From assembly GCA_943912335.1 (NCBI GenBank), contig CALTUD010000003.1:124001-188000 (forward strand): a stretch of DNA of 64,000 bases. Direction: 5' to 3'. This stretch comes from an uncultured Acetobacteraceae bacterium. Its GTDB lineage: Bacteria; Pseudomonadota; Alphaproteobacteria; Acetobacterales; Acetobacteraceae. Positions 39,450-48,118 of the stretch are shown one piece after another. Numbering within the stretch: the first letter of the stretch is position 1; each line of letters begins with the position of its first letter. The position numbers were made by a program, and so were the translations under genes. Below the pieces are notes generated by a model. That model was not told the origin of the DNA. It was given only the letters and a program-made list of their open reading frames with translations, and made no database searches.

Positions 39450-40857
39450 TGCCGTGGTCTTCGGCCGCATCAAGCGGCTGGTGATCGAACGGACCCTGCA
39501 CCATTACTACGACAACAAGGACGACCAGCTGAGCGACCGGTTGCATCGTCGCTTTGCCGCCACCGGCCTGTCGCCCGAAGCCTATCTTCGTCTGCTGGAG
39601 AGTGGCGGATCGGAAGAATGGGGACATCTCGAATCCGAGATCACCATCAACGAGACCTTCTTCTTCCGTTTCGCGGAGCAGTTCGATGCCCTGCGCGACG
39701 TCATTCTGCCCGGGCTGGTCGAGGCGCGGGCCGCCGTCCGGCGTTTGCGGATCTGGAGCGCCGGCTGCTCCACCGGGGCGGAACCCTACTCGGTGGCGAT
39801 CCTGCTGCATCGCCTGCTCGGTCCGGCTCTGCGCGACTGGTCCGTATCGATCCTCGGCACCGATATCGACGAAGCGGCGCTGGCGACGGCCCGCCAAGGC
39901 GAATACACGGACTGGGCCCTCCGCAGCCTGTCCCAGCCGGAGCGGCACCGCGATTTCGTGTCCACCGGCGACGGCAAGGGACGTCGCTGGAGCCTGCGTC
40001 CAGCGTTCCGCAGCATGGTCCGGTTCGAGAAGCGCAATCTGCTCGATGCGCTGGGCGGCGCGCCCGTCGCGGGAGAGCAGTACGACCTGATCCTGTGCCG
40101 CAACGTGCTGATCTATTTCCACCAGGATACGGTGCGCGCTCTGGTGCGTCGCTTCGGCGCCGCGCTGGTGCCGGATGGCTGGCTTCTGCTGGGCCATGCC
40201 GAAGCGGTGGGGCACACCCTGGACGACTTGCAGCCGGTCGTGCTGGACGGGACAGTGGTGTGGCGGCGCGCGGATGCCGTCCGGCCCGTTTTGCCAGGAC
40301 CGATACCGACGGCCACACCGCCGCTGCGGCCCACGCCCCGACCGTCCAAAACGGCAACGCGGGCGTTGCGGTCACAGCCCGTGCCGGCAGCGATCGCGGC
40401 GCCGGGACCGGTCGAAACGACTCTGCCCGATGCGACCTCCGCGATCGAGGCGGTGCGCGAGCTGGCCGATCGCGGCCTGCCCGACCAAGCCTTGAGCGCG
40501 TGCAGCGATGCGCTCGGCCGCCATCCGCTTTGCGCCGATCTGTTCTTCTACGCCGCTCTGCTGAACCGGGCACTGGACCGCGACGGCGATGCCGAAACGG
40601 CGTTCCGGCGCGCGCTCTATCTGCGCAAGGACTTCGTGATGGCGCACTACCATCTCGGTCTGCTTCTGTTCGACACGGGACGTTCCGTGCCCGGCCGCCG
40701 TTTGATCGGTGAAGCGCGCCGGATCGCGCTCGACCTGCCGGAGGATGCCGCCTTGCCGTGCGGCGACGGCATGACCGCCGGACGCCTGCTCGCCCTGAGC
40801 CGGCAGGACTGGTTCGACCGGGATGGCAGCCAGGGCGATGTCCGGGGGCATGGCTGA
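39436..40857 (+). CDS. cheR: CheR methyltransferase fused to TPR domain
   Basis: A 473-residue protein. The N-terminal about 280 residues are CheR: an alpha-helical N-domain, then IWSAGCSTGAEPYSVAI (SAM binding) and YDLILCRNVLIYFH. A Pro-rich linker (about 280-330) leads to a TPR-like helical part (ALSACSDALGRHPLCADLFF, TAFRRALYLRKDFVMAHYHLG). This fused form methylates receptors and is typical of ACF/Che3-type systems, where it binds the receptor via TPR. ATG 39436 overlaps cheW; the stop overlaps the second cheW (TGATG). Confidence 0.93.
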   Translation: MSSIDAVVFGRIKRLVIERTLHHYYDNKDDQLSDRLHRRFAATGLSPEAYLRLLESGGSEEWGHLESEITINETFFFRFAEQFDALRDVILPGLVEARAAVRRLRIWSAGCSTGAEPYSVAILLHRLLGPALRDWSVSILGTDIDEAALATARQGEYTDWALRSLSQPERHRDFVSTGDGKGRRWSLRPAFRSMVRFEKRNLLDALGGAPVAGEQYDLILCRNVLIYFHQDTVRALVRRFGAALVPDGWLLLGHAEAVGHTLDDLQPVVLDGTVVWRRADAVRPVLPGPIPTATPPLRPTPRPSKTATRALRSQPVPAAIAAPGPVETTLPDATSAIEAVRELADRGLPDQALSACSDALGRHPLCADLFFYAALLNRALDRDGDAETAFRRALYLRKDFVMAHYHLGLLLFDTGRSVPGRRLIGEARRIALDLPEDAALPCGDGMTAGRLLALSRQDWFDRDGSQGDVRGHG

Positions 40858-41372
40858 TGGACCGGCATGTTCGCGAACGCATCCTCTCCGAGCGCACCGA
40901 GGCCCTGGCGCAGCGTGGCCTTCAGATCGGCCATGCCTTGTTGCCGCCGCGTCTGGTCTGTCTGGCGGGCGGGCGCCATGTGGCGCTTCCTCTGGGCATG
41001 GTCTCGGCCGTCAGGCCGTTCGTGTGTTCGCCGGTCCCGCTGATCACGGCGCGGGCGAGGGGGGTAGTGCTTGGCGTTTCCCTGGCCGGACGCGTGCTGT
41101 TCTCCGTTCTGGATCTGAATCGCCTGCTCGATCCGGCTCAGCGCGACGGCGACATGCCGCAAGGCGGGAAGATGCTGATCCTGCGCGCGAGCGAGCCTCC
41201 TGCCGCCCTCCGGGTGGACCGCGTTCTGGGCGTGATGCGTTTGCGTCCGACCGCCGAGCCCGGACGCGCCCTTCTCGGCGAGGAAGACGGTAAAACCGCG
41301 AATCAGCCGCTCGTATCGCTGCTGGATGCCGAGGCGCTGCTTGCAACCATCGCGTCCCTCGACCATGCCTGA
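40857..41372 (+). CDS. cheW: CheW-like coupling protein (second copy)
   Basis: A 171-residue CheW-domain protein with an N-terminal helix (RILSERTEALAQRG) before the domain, a layout known for second CheW proteins of Che3-like operons. The core PRLVCLAGGRHVALPLGMV and LFSVLDLNRLLDP are visible. It may work as an alternative scaffold linking a further CheA or receptor. TGATG overlap with cheR; the MCP starts 33 bases after the stop. Confidence 0.85.
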   Translation: MDRHVRERILSERTEALAQRGLQIGHALLPPRLVCLAGGRHVALPLGMVSAVRPFVCSPVPLITARARGVVLGVSLAGRVLFSVLDLNRLLDPAQRDGDMPQGGKMLILRASEPPAALRVDRVLGVMRLRPTAEPGRALLGEEDGKTANQPLVSLLDAEALLATIASLDHA

Positions 41373-41405
41373 GCCTTCTTTCGTCACCCTCCCACTCGGA
41401 GCCCG

Positions 41406-43088
41406 ATGCCCGTGACCATTTCCAGACGGCTCCTGCTGGGTTTCGGCTTCACCATGGCGATGATGCTCGGCATCGGCGTCCTGGCTGTCGGCGAGATCGC
41501 CGATGTGCGTGCGTCCAACGAGGCCGTGGTGACGCGCGACATGGCCGCGTATCGGCAGGCCGACGCCGTGCACGATTCGCATGCCGAGATGATCCGGCTG
41601 CGGCAGTTCGTTTCGAACGAGGCGCTGAAGCGCAGGCTCGGCATCAATACCGCAGACGGCTTCGACGCCGCGGTGGCGGCATGGCAGCGGCAATCGGATC
41701 TGACATCGGCGGGCATGGCGCGTTTGCACGCTCTGGTCGCGGACTACGCCAACCACATCACCACCGGCTATGCGCGTCATCAGAACTGGGTGGCGATCGG
41801 CACGATGCTGCCCGACCTGGATGCCACCTTGCAGCAGGTGCAGGTGGATACGCGCGCGTTGTTCGCCGTCCTGCGCAACAACGACGACCAGGCGTCGGCC
41901 GGCGCCGAAGCCACGCTCCTGGCGGACCGGCGCCGTTTCGACGAGGAGATGCTGCGTCTCGACGCCGCGCTGGACAACAGCGTGCAGCTCGGACGCGCCC
42001 ATGTCGCCGAGGCCTATTCGGCCAGCGTGTGGTCGATCGCCATCGCGCTTCTGCTGGCCTTGATCGTGTCCGTCACCATCACCGTGTTGTCGCGCCGCGC
42101 CGTGGTGGGGCCGATCGGCCGTCTGGTGGAGGTGGCCGAGCGCATCGGTGCCGGCGACCTGACCGTGCATGCTCCGGATTCGGGACGCAGCGAAATCGCG
42201 CGTCTGGGCGGGGTGATCAACCGCATGGTGGAAGGGCTGGGCGCGATCGCCGTGCAGTCGCGCGAGGCGACCGGCAATCTCAACGTGTCGGTGGCCGAGA
42301 TCCGCGCCTCGACCCAGGAACAGGCGGCGGGCGTGGAGCAACAACTCGCGGCCGTGCAGGAGACCGCCGCCACCGTGGACGAGATCGCCCATTCCGGCGC
42401 GCAGATCAGCCGGCGTGCGCAGGACGTGATCGCCACCGCCCAGGCGACGCAACTCGCCAGCGAGAATGGGCTGCGTGCGGTGCGTGAGTCCGGCCGTGCG
42501 ATGGAGCAGGTGCAGCAGCAGGGCGAAGCGGTCGCGGCCAACATCGTGGCACTGAGCGAGAAGACTGAAGCCATCGGCGAGATCGTCAACAGCGTGAACG
42601 ACATCTCCGAACGTTCGCATCTCCTGGCGTTGAACGCGGCGATCGAAGCGGCGTCGGCCGGCGAACACGGCCGCTCCTTCGCCGTGGTGGCAACGGAGAT
42701 GAAGATCCTGGCCGATCAGGCCAAGGACGCGACCGCTCAGGTGCGGACGATCCTGGGCGACATCCAGCGCGGCATCAACACGTCGGTCATGCTGACGGAG
42801 GAGGCGGTGAAGCGTGGTGCCGCCGGGCGCGAGCGTACCGAAACCGCCGAAGCCACGATCGAGGACATGGCGGCCGGGATCCAGGATGCGGTGCAGACCT
42901 TCCAGCAGATCGTGGCTTCCACCAACCAGCAGCAGCTCGGCATCGAACAGGTGATGGTGGCGCTGCAGAACATCCGTCAGGCCAGTCAGCAGACGGCGTC
43001 CGGCACGCGTCAACTCGAATCCGCCGCACACGGGCTGGGCGAATTGTCGCGGCAACTGATGTCGACCTCGGAGCGGTTCCGGACCTGA
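41406..43088 (+). CDS. Methyl-accepting chemotaxis protein
   Basis: A 560-residue receptor: first helix about residues 7-30, periplasmic helical domain 31-205 (four-helix type, likely ligand or redox-state sensor), second helix about 208-229, HAMP 230-285, then the long coiled signalling domain with its tip SERSHLLALNAAIEAASAGE (401-420). Methylation sites cannot be placed exactly. The sensory ligand is unknown. The gene lies within the operon between cheW and cheA, so it is the likely dedicated receptor of the system. There is no C-terminal CheR-binding pentapeptide (the end reads STSERFRT). Confidence 0.94.
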   Translation: MPVTISRRLLLGFGFTMAMMLGIGVLAVGEIADVRASNEAVVTRDMAAYRQADAVHDSHAEMIRLRQFVSNEALKRRLGINTADGFDAAVAAWQRQSDLTSAGMARLHALVADYANHITTGYARHQNWVAIGTMLPDLDATLQQVQVDTRALFAVLRNNDDQASAGAEATLLADRRRFDEEMLRLDAALDNSVQLGRAHVAEAYSASVWSIAIALLLALIVSVTITVLSRRAVVGPIGRLVEVAERIGAGDLTVHAPDSGRSEIARLGGVINRMVEGLGAIAVQSREATGNLNVSVAEIRASTQEQAAGVEQQLAAVQETAATVDEIAHSGAQISRRAQDVIATAQATQLASENGLRAVRESGRAMEQVQQQGEAVAANIVALSEKTEAIGEIVNSVNDISERSHLLALNAAIEAASAGEHGRSFAVVATEMKILADQAKDATAQVRTILGDIQRGINTSVMLTEEAVKRGAAGRERTETAEATIEDMAAGIQDAVQTFQQIVASTNQQQLGIEQVMVALQNIRQASQQTASGTRQLESAAHGLGELSRQLMSTSERFRT

Positions 43089-43092
43089 CATC

Positions 43093-45252
43093 GTGCCCCT
43101 CCAGCCGCCCGCAGAGGACGATCCGTTCGACGCGTTCGATCTCCGTCGGGAGTTGCTCGACGCGTTCGAGGGCGAATACCGCGATCACCTGACCGCGATG
43201 CGCGCCGTTCTGGACAGCGGCGCGGTGTCCGGTGCGGCTCTGCGCGACGTGTTCCGGCGCGCTCATTCCTTGAAAGGGGCGGCAAGGGCGGTCGATCTGC
43301 CGCGTATCGAGCAGATCGCGCATGATCTGGAAACGCTGCTGTTCGCGTCGGTGGAAACCGCGCGGACGCTGCCACCGGACGATATCGAGACGGTGCGTCG
43401 CGGCCTGGACGCGATCGAGGCCGATATGCGTGGCGATCTGCTTCCGCAGCAGGAGAGTGTCGCCGAACCGGATGCGGCGGCACCGGAAGCGATAATGACC
43501 TCGACCCCGGCTGCCGGTCCGGTTTCGGTACCGGATACCGGTTCGCGGGTGTCGTCGCGGGAGATCGACCAGCTGGTCGAGAGCGTCCAGGCGGCATCCG
43601 ATGCCATGCTCGGCCAGGAGCAAGGCCGGCAATGGCTGCTCGATCATCGCGCGGCGCTGCAAAAGCTCCTGCTCCTGTGCGACCGCCAGGAGGCCGGACG
43701 ACGAGAGACGGCGGAGATCGCCGGCGGCCTGCGCGCCTTGCTGCACGCCACCGGCGCCCGTTTGCGCGAAGGCCGTTACGAGGACTGGCAACGGGAACAA
43801 ACCGTCATCGCCTTGCGGGCCCAGGTCGAGCGCGTGGCGCTGGTGTCCGCCGAAAGCGTGTTCGGTCCGCTGGCGGCCATGGCGCGTGGGCTCGGCAGGG
43901 AGCGCGACGCCGAGATCGCCGTGCGGTTCGACGGCATGGCGCTGCGTGCGGATCGCGGGGTGCTCCAGGCGCTGCGCGATCCGGTGATCCAGCTTCTGCG
44001 CAACGCCGTGGCGCATGGACTGGGTCGTCGTCTTGCAGAAGGCGGCGTGACCGAGGGCCTCGCCGTTTCATTGTCCGTGTCGATCCGCGCCGGCCGTTTA
44101 TCGGTGGAGGTCGGCGACAACGGTGCCGGGCCGGATTTATCCGCCATTCTTGCTCATGCTCGCACCCAGGGGCTCTTGCCGGCCAACGCCGCGCCACCCG
44201 ACGAGGCGGACATCCTGGCACTGTGTTTCGAGCCCGGCTTTTCTACAGCTACGGAGGTGGATCGTCTGTCCGGCCGTGGCATGGGGTTGTCGATCGTTGC
44301 CGAGGCGGCGCTGCGTCTGGGTGGCAAGGCCACGATGCGTGCCTTGCGGGACCCGGCCGGCACCCTGCGTGGCACCGCGATCACGCTGTGCGTGCCGCTG
44401 TCCGCTCGGCGCCAGACATTGGTTCTAGTGGAGACGGGAGGACAGCTCCTGGCGCTGCCGAGCGATGCGATAAGCAGGCTCTACAGATTGCGCGGGGACG
44501 CGATCGAGCGCGACGGAGCCGGGTTTCTGGCCAGGATCGCCACCGATAGAACGCTGCCGGTATGGCCGCTTTCTTCCCTGCTGGGGCTCGGCGCGGACAT
44601 GCCGGTCCAGTCAGAGGTGCCCCTTGTGGTGATGAAGAGCGCTTCGGGAGAGATCGCCGTGCTGGTGGACCGCCTCCGTTCGGTCCAGACAGCAGTGGTG
44701 CAACCGCCCGCCATCGTCGGCATCGACCGCGTTTTGGTGGGAGGCGTCGCGCTGCTGGGCGATCACAGACCCGTTCTCGTGCTGGAACCGGAGGGTTTGC
44801 TGGGCGCTTGGACGCGGCAACGGGATGGCGGGACGGTTCTGCCTGCGTCCGGAACACTGCCGGGCCGACCGGCGCGACGCCGTTTCACCATTCTGGTCGT
44901 GGACGATTCGATCACGACCCGCACCCTGGAAAAGACCATCCTCCAGGCTCAGGGCTATACTGTTCTGATCGCGGTGGATGGGCTGGAGGCTCTGGACGTG
45001 TTGCGCAGCGCCGAATGCGAGATCGATATCGTGGTGGCCGATGTCGAGATGCCGCGGCTGGACGGGTTCGGCCTCGTGGCAGCGATGCAGGCCGATCCTT
45101 CCCTGAAAGCGACGCCTATCGTGCTGATGACCTCCCGCAATGATCCGGGCGACATCCGGCGTGGGCTCGAGCTGGGAGCAAGCGCCTATCTGACCAAACA
45201 AGAATTCGAGCAAGGGGCCCTTCTTTCCGTGATCCGGCAGTTCCTGCCATGA
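43093..45252 (+). CDS. cheA: Hybrid CheA histidine kinase with C-terminal receiver
   Basis: A 719-residue kinase: Hpt domain (phosphorylated H58 in RRAHSLKGAAR), no recognisable P2, dimerisation region (VSSREIDQLVESVQ), ATPase with N box QLLRNAVAHGLG and G2 GRGMGLSIVAEA, CheW-like P5 domain and receiver at about 595-719 (VVDDS, VADVEMPRLDG, TKQEF). In most CheA the N box reads N-x2-DHG; the Asp is Ala here. A CheA-receiver fusion and missing P2 fit CheA3 of Rhodospirillum centenum. The start is GTG 43093, 4 bases after the MCP stop. Confidence 0.93.
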   Translation: MPLQPPAEDDPFDAFDLRRELLDAFEGEYRDHLTAMRAVLDSGAVSGAALRDVFRRAHSLKGAARAVDLPRIEQIAHDLETLLFASVETARTLPPDDIETVRRGLDAIEADMRGDLLPQQESVAEPDAAAPEAIMTSTPAAGPVSVPDTGSRVSSREIDQLVESVQAASDAMLGQEQGRQWLLDHRAALQKLLLLCDRQEAGRRETAEIAGGLRALLHATGARLREGRYEDWQREQTVIALRAQVERVALVSAESVFGPLAAMARGLGRERDAEIAVRFDGMALRADRGVLQALRDPVIQLLRNAVAHGLGRRLAEGGVTEGLAVSLSVSIRAGRLSVEVGDNGAGPDLSAILAHARTQGLLPANAAPPDEADILALCFEPGFSTATEVDRLSGRGMGLSIVAEAALRLGGKATMRALRDPAGTLRGTAITLCVPLSARRQTLVLVETGGQLLALPSDAISRLYRLRGDAIERDGAGFLARIATDRTLPVWPLSSLLGLGADMPVQSEVPLVVMKSASGEIAVLVDRLRSVQTAVVQPPAIVGIDRVLVGGVALLGDHRPVLVLEPEGLLGAWTRQRDGGTVLPASGTLPGRPARRRFTILVVDDSITTRTLEKTILQAQGYTVLIAVDGLEALDVLRSAECEIDIVVADVEMPRLDGFGLVAAMQADPSLKATPIVLMTSRNDPGDIRRGLELGASAYLTKQEFEQGALLSVIRQFLP

Positions 45253-46331
45253 CCGAACGTGCGCCCGCGAGGGTCCTGGTGGTGGAAGACTCGCCGGTGA
45301 TCCGCCGTCTGCTCACCCATATCATCCAGTCCGATCCCAGGCTGAGTTTGGCCGGTGCCGTGGAAACCGCCGAAGCGGCTCTGGCAGCGATCCCGACCTT
45401 GCGGCCCGACGTGATCTCCATGGATATTCGGCTACCGGGCATGGACGGGCTGGAGGCCACACGCCGGATCATGGCGGAATTCCCGACCCCCATCGTCGTG
45501 ATCGCGGATGCGGTGGAGGATGCCTCGCTGCGCATCTCCATGAACGCCCTGCGTTCAGGCGCGCTGGCCGTGGTGGAGAAGCCTGGCGGCTTGTTCGACG
45601 GCGGCGCCTATCCCGCCGCGGCCCGCACCATCGCCACGCAACTCGCCATCATGAGCGAGGTGCCGGTGATCAGGCGTCGGAACAGCGCGGTTCTGGCGGA
45701 AAAGGTGGTTCCTGAGCGTCAGGGTGGCGGCCTGCAGACCGTTGCCCAGGCCGAGATCATGGGCCTGGCGGCCTCCACCGGTGGGCCGCAGGCGTTGGCA
45801 CGACTGCTGAGCGGCCTTCCGGACACCTTCCCGCTGCCGATCCTGCTGGTGCAGCATATCGGCGCGCCATTCGTGGAAGGGTTCGCCGACTGGCTCGACG
45901 GTCTGGTACCGCCGCGTGTTTCCGTGGCGAGGGACAACGAGGTTCTCGAACCCGGCCACGTCTATGTCGCGCCCGGCGACAGGCATCTGGTTTTGTCCGG
46001 CACCGGAATGCGCGTCAGGCTCGACTCCAGCGGCCCTGTGTCCGGCCAGCGTCCTTCGGCAACGATCCTGTTCGACTCCCTGGCGCGTTTCGGTCCGCAT
46101 GCGCTGGGCGTTCTCTTGACCGGCATGGGCGACGACGGCGCGGCGGGACTGGTGGCAATGCGCCGGCAGAATTGCGCCACCATCACCGAGCACGAGTCCA
46201 CTGCGGTCGTTTACGGCATGCCCGCCGTGGCCGTGCGCCTCGGCGGCTCCTGCGCCAGCCTTCCGATCGACGAGATTGCCCCCACCATCATGGGGCTGCT
46301 GGGCCCACGCGGCCGGAGCCTGTCGCGATGA
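45249..46331 (+). CDS. cheB: CheB methylesterase response regulator
   Basis: A 360-residue protein with receiver domain (phosphoacceptor in SMDIRLPGMDG, Lys in VEKPGG) and methylesterase domain with catalytic Ser (AASTGGPQA), His (VQHIGAPF) and Asp (TGMGDDGAAG). It deamidates and demethylates the receptor, opposing CheR. Full-length. The 3' end overlaps the next kinase gene by 4 bases. Confidence 0.96.
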   Translation: MTERAPARVLVVEDSPVIRRLLTHIIQSDPRLSLAGAVETAEAALAAIPTLRPDVISMDIRLPGMDGLEATRRIMAEFPTPIVVIADAVEDASLRISMNALRSGALAVVEKPGGLFDGGAYPAAARTIATQLAIMSEVPVIRRRNSAVLAEKVVPERQGGGLQTVAQAEIMGLAASTGGPQALARLLSGLPDTFPLPILLVQHIGAPFVEGFADWLDGLVPPRVSVARDNEVLEPGHVYVAPGDRHLVLSGTGMRVRLDSSGPVSGQRPSATILFDSLARFGPHALGVLLTGMGDDGAAGLVAMRRQNCATITEHESTAVVYGMPAVAVRLGGSCASLPIDEIAPTIMGLLGPRGRSLSR

Positions 46332-48118
46332 GCGCCGGCGGACACAACGGGCGTCTCCTTCTGGTCGAGGATTCCGATACCCAGGCGCTGATGATCCGCC
46401 GGGTCCTGGAACGCGGCGGGTTTTCCGTCGAGCGCGCCGCCAGTGCCGAAGCCGCACTCGATTGTCTGAACGCGTCCGTGCCGGATCTGGTGGTGTGCGA
46501 CTACCATCTGCCGGGCATGAGCGGCGGCGAGCTGGTACGGGCATTGCGGCTGAATGTGCGCACGCGCACCGTGCCCGTGCTGATGCTGACAGAAGCGTCG
46601 GAACCCGGGCTGGAGCGGGAAGGGCTGGAAAGCGGTGCCGACGCCTATGTGCCCAAATCCTCCGATCAGTCTCTGATCCTGTTGCGGATCACCGCCCTGC
46701 TGCGCCAGAGCGGCACGCAGCCGGCTTCCGACCGGGGCGGTGTCGCCACCGGGTTCGGACGCGAGGTGGGTGTGTTCCGCCGTGCGCGCATCCTGCTGCT
46801 GCACGAGCGCCGTGACGCGGCGGAAACGTTGGCGACGCTGCTCGGACGCGAAGGCTACGAGGCCGAGATCCTCGACGATCCGGAAAACAATCTTGTCGAC
46901 GCGGTCTCCAGAACACGGGGCGTGGTGGATTGCGTCGTGATCGATCTGGAAGCGCAGCGCTTCGACGGCATCGCCCTCTGTGCCTGGCTGAACATCCACC
47001 GCCTGCGCACCGATGCCGAACAGGGCGACGATGCGCCGACGACCTCGCTCCGTATCCTGGGGCTGGGCAACGGTGAACGCGCGGGAGGGCGGCTGCTGGT
47101 GGCGCGCGCCTATGGCGCCGGTGTGGACGACGTTGTTCCCGGCGGCGTGGGCACCGAAGCCATCGGCCTGCGCGTTCGCGCGATGGTGCGCCGCAAGCTG
47201 CTGCAGGACGAGACCGCGCGGATCGAGACGGAGCTGCGCGGCCGTCAGGCGGCGATCGATCGCGCCCGCGAGGAGGCCGCCGCCCATGCCGCCAAGGCCG
47301 CCCTGGCCGAGGCCCTGGCCGAGGCCAACGAGCAGTTGCGGGAAGCGCAGGGCAAGCTGGTGCAGGCGGCGAAGATGGCGTCGCTGGGCGAGCTGGTGGC
47401 CGGCATCGCACACGAGATCAACAATCCGCTCGCCTTCATCGTCGCCCATCAGGGAACGGTGACTCGTCTGCTGGAACAGATCGCCGAAACGGCCGGGCCG
47501 GCTCTGCCTCCCGAGATCACGCCGAAACTGAACAAGGCGCGGGAACGGGTTTCGGCGATGAGTCTGGGGCTGAAACGCATCCAGAATCTCGTGCTGAACC
47601 TGCGGAAGTTCTCTCGCCTGGACGAAAGCGAACATCAGAGCGTCGACGTGCCGGATGCGATCGAAACGGTGCTGACCCTGTTGACGCACAAGCTCGGAAC
47701 CGGGATCACCGTGGAGTGTCGCTTCGACGCACCACGCGACCTTTCCTGCCAGCCGGCCTTGTTGAACCAGGTGATCATGAACATCGTCGGCAATGCCGCG
47801 GACGCCCTGAACGAACGCCCGGCCGGTGCGGCACCCGGCGTGATCCGCATCGACACGACGTTTCACAACAACATCTACGCCATCTCGATCGCCGATAACG
47901 GCCCGGGCGTGCCGGACGCATTGCGCGAGCGCGTGTTCGAACCGTTTTTCACCACCAAGCCGGTCGGCTCTGGCACCGGGCTTGGCCTTGCCATCGCATA
48001 CAACGTCGTGCGTGCGCATGGCGGCGCGATCGTACTGGACACGCCGGCAGGCGGCGGGGCCCGCTTCGTCGTGTCGGTGCCTGCTGGCAGCCAGGTCTCC
48101 ACAGAGACGGCGGCATGA
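46328..48118 (+). CDS. CheS3-like REC-REC-histidine kinase
   Basis: A 596-residue protein. The first receiver (about 10-125) is complete: ED, DYHLPGM, T and K (VPKS). The second (about 150-285) is degenerate: LLLHERRD in place of the acidic pair, an Asp in VVIDLEAQRFDG, and VPGG where the Lys should be. A coiled coil and a kinase module follow, with HisKA motif GIAHEINNPLAF, N box IMNIVGNAADAL and G boxes DNGPG and GSGTGLGL. The order matches CheS3, which in R. centenum regulates development rather than swimming. It could be phosphorylated by CheA. Coupled to its neighbours by ATGA. Confidence 0.88.
   Translation: MSAGGHNGRLLLVEDSDTQALMIRRVLERGGFSVERAASAEAALDCLNASVPDLVVCDYHLPGMSGGELVRALRLNVRTRTVPVLMLTEASEPGLEREGLESGADAYVPKSSDQSLILLRITALLRQSGTQPASDRGGVATGFGREVGVFRRARILLLHERRDAAETLATLLGREGYEAEILDDPENNLVDAVSRTRGVVDCVVIDLEAQRFDGIALCAWLNIHRLRTDAEQGDDAPTTSLRILGLGNGERAGGRLLVARAYGAGVDDVVPGGVGTEAIGLRVRAMVRRKLLQDETARIETELRGRQAAIDRAREEAAAHAAKAALAEALAEANEQLREAQGKLVQAAKMASLGELVAGIAHEINNPLAFIVAHQGTVTRLLEQIAETAGPALPPEITPKLNKARERVSAMSLGLKRIQNLVLNLRKFSRLDESEHQSVDVPDAIETVLTLLTHKLGTGITVECRFDAPRDLSCQPALLNQVIMNIVGNAADALNERPAGAAPGVIRIDTTFHNNIYAISIADNGPGVPDALRERVFEPFFTTKPVGSGTGLGLAIAYNVVRAHGGAIVLDTPAGGGARFVVSVPAGSQVSTETAA

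Noticed and set aside
40647..43091. An 814-codon antisense frame across cheR, cheW and the receptor gene
   Set aside because: His/Arg-rich product typical of antisense shadow; sense genes are clear family members.
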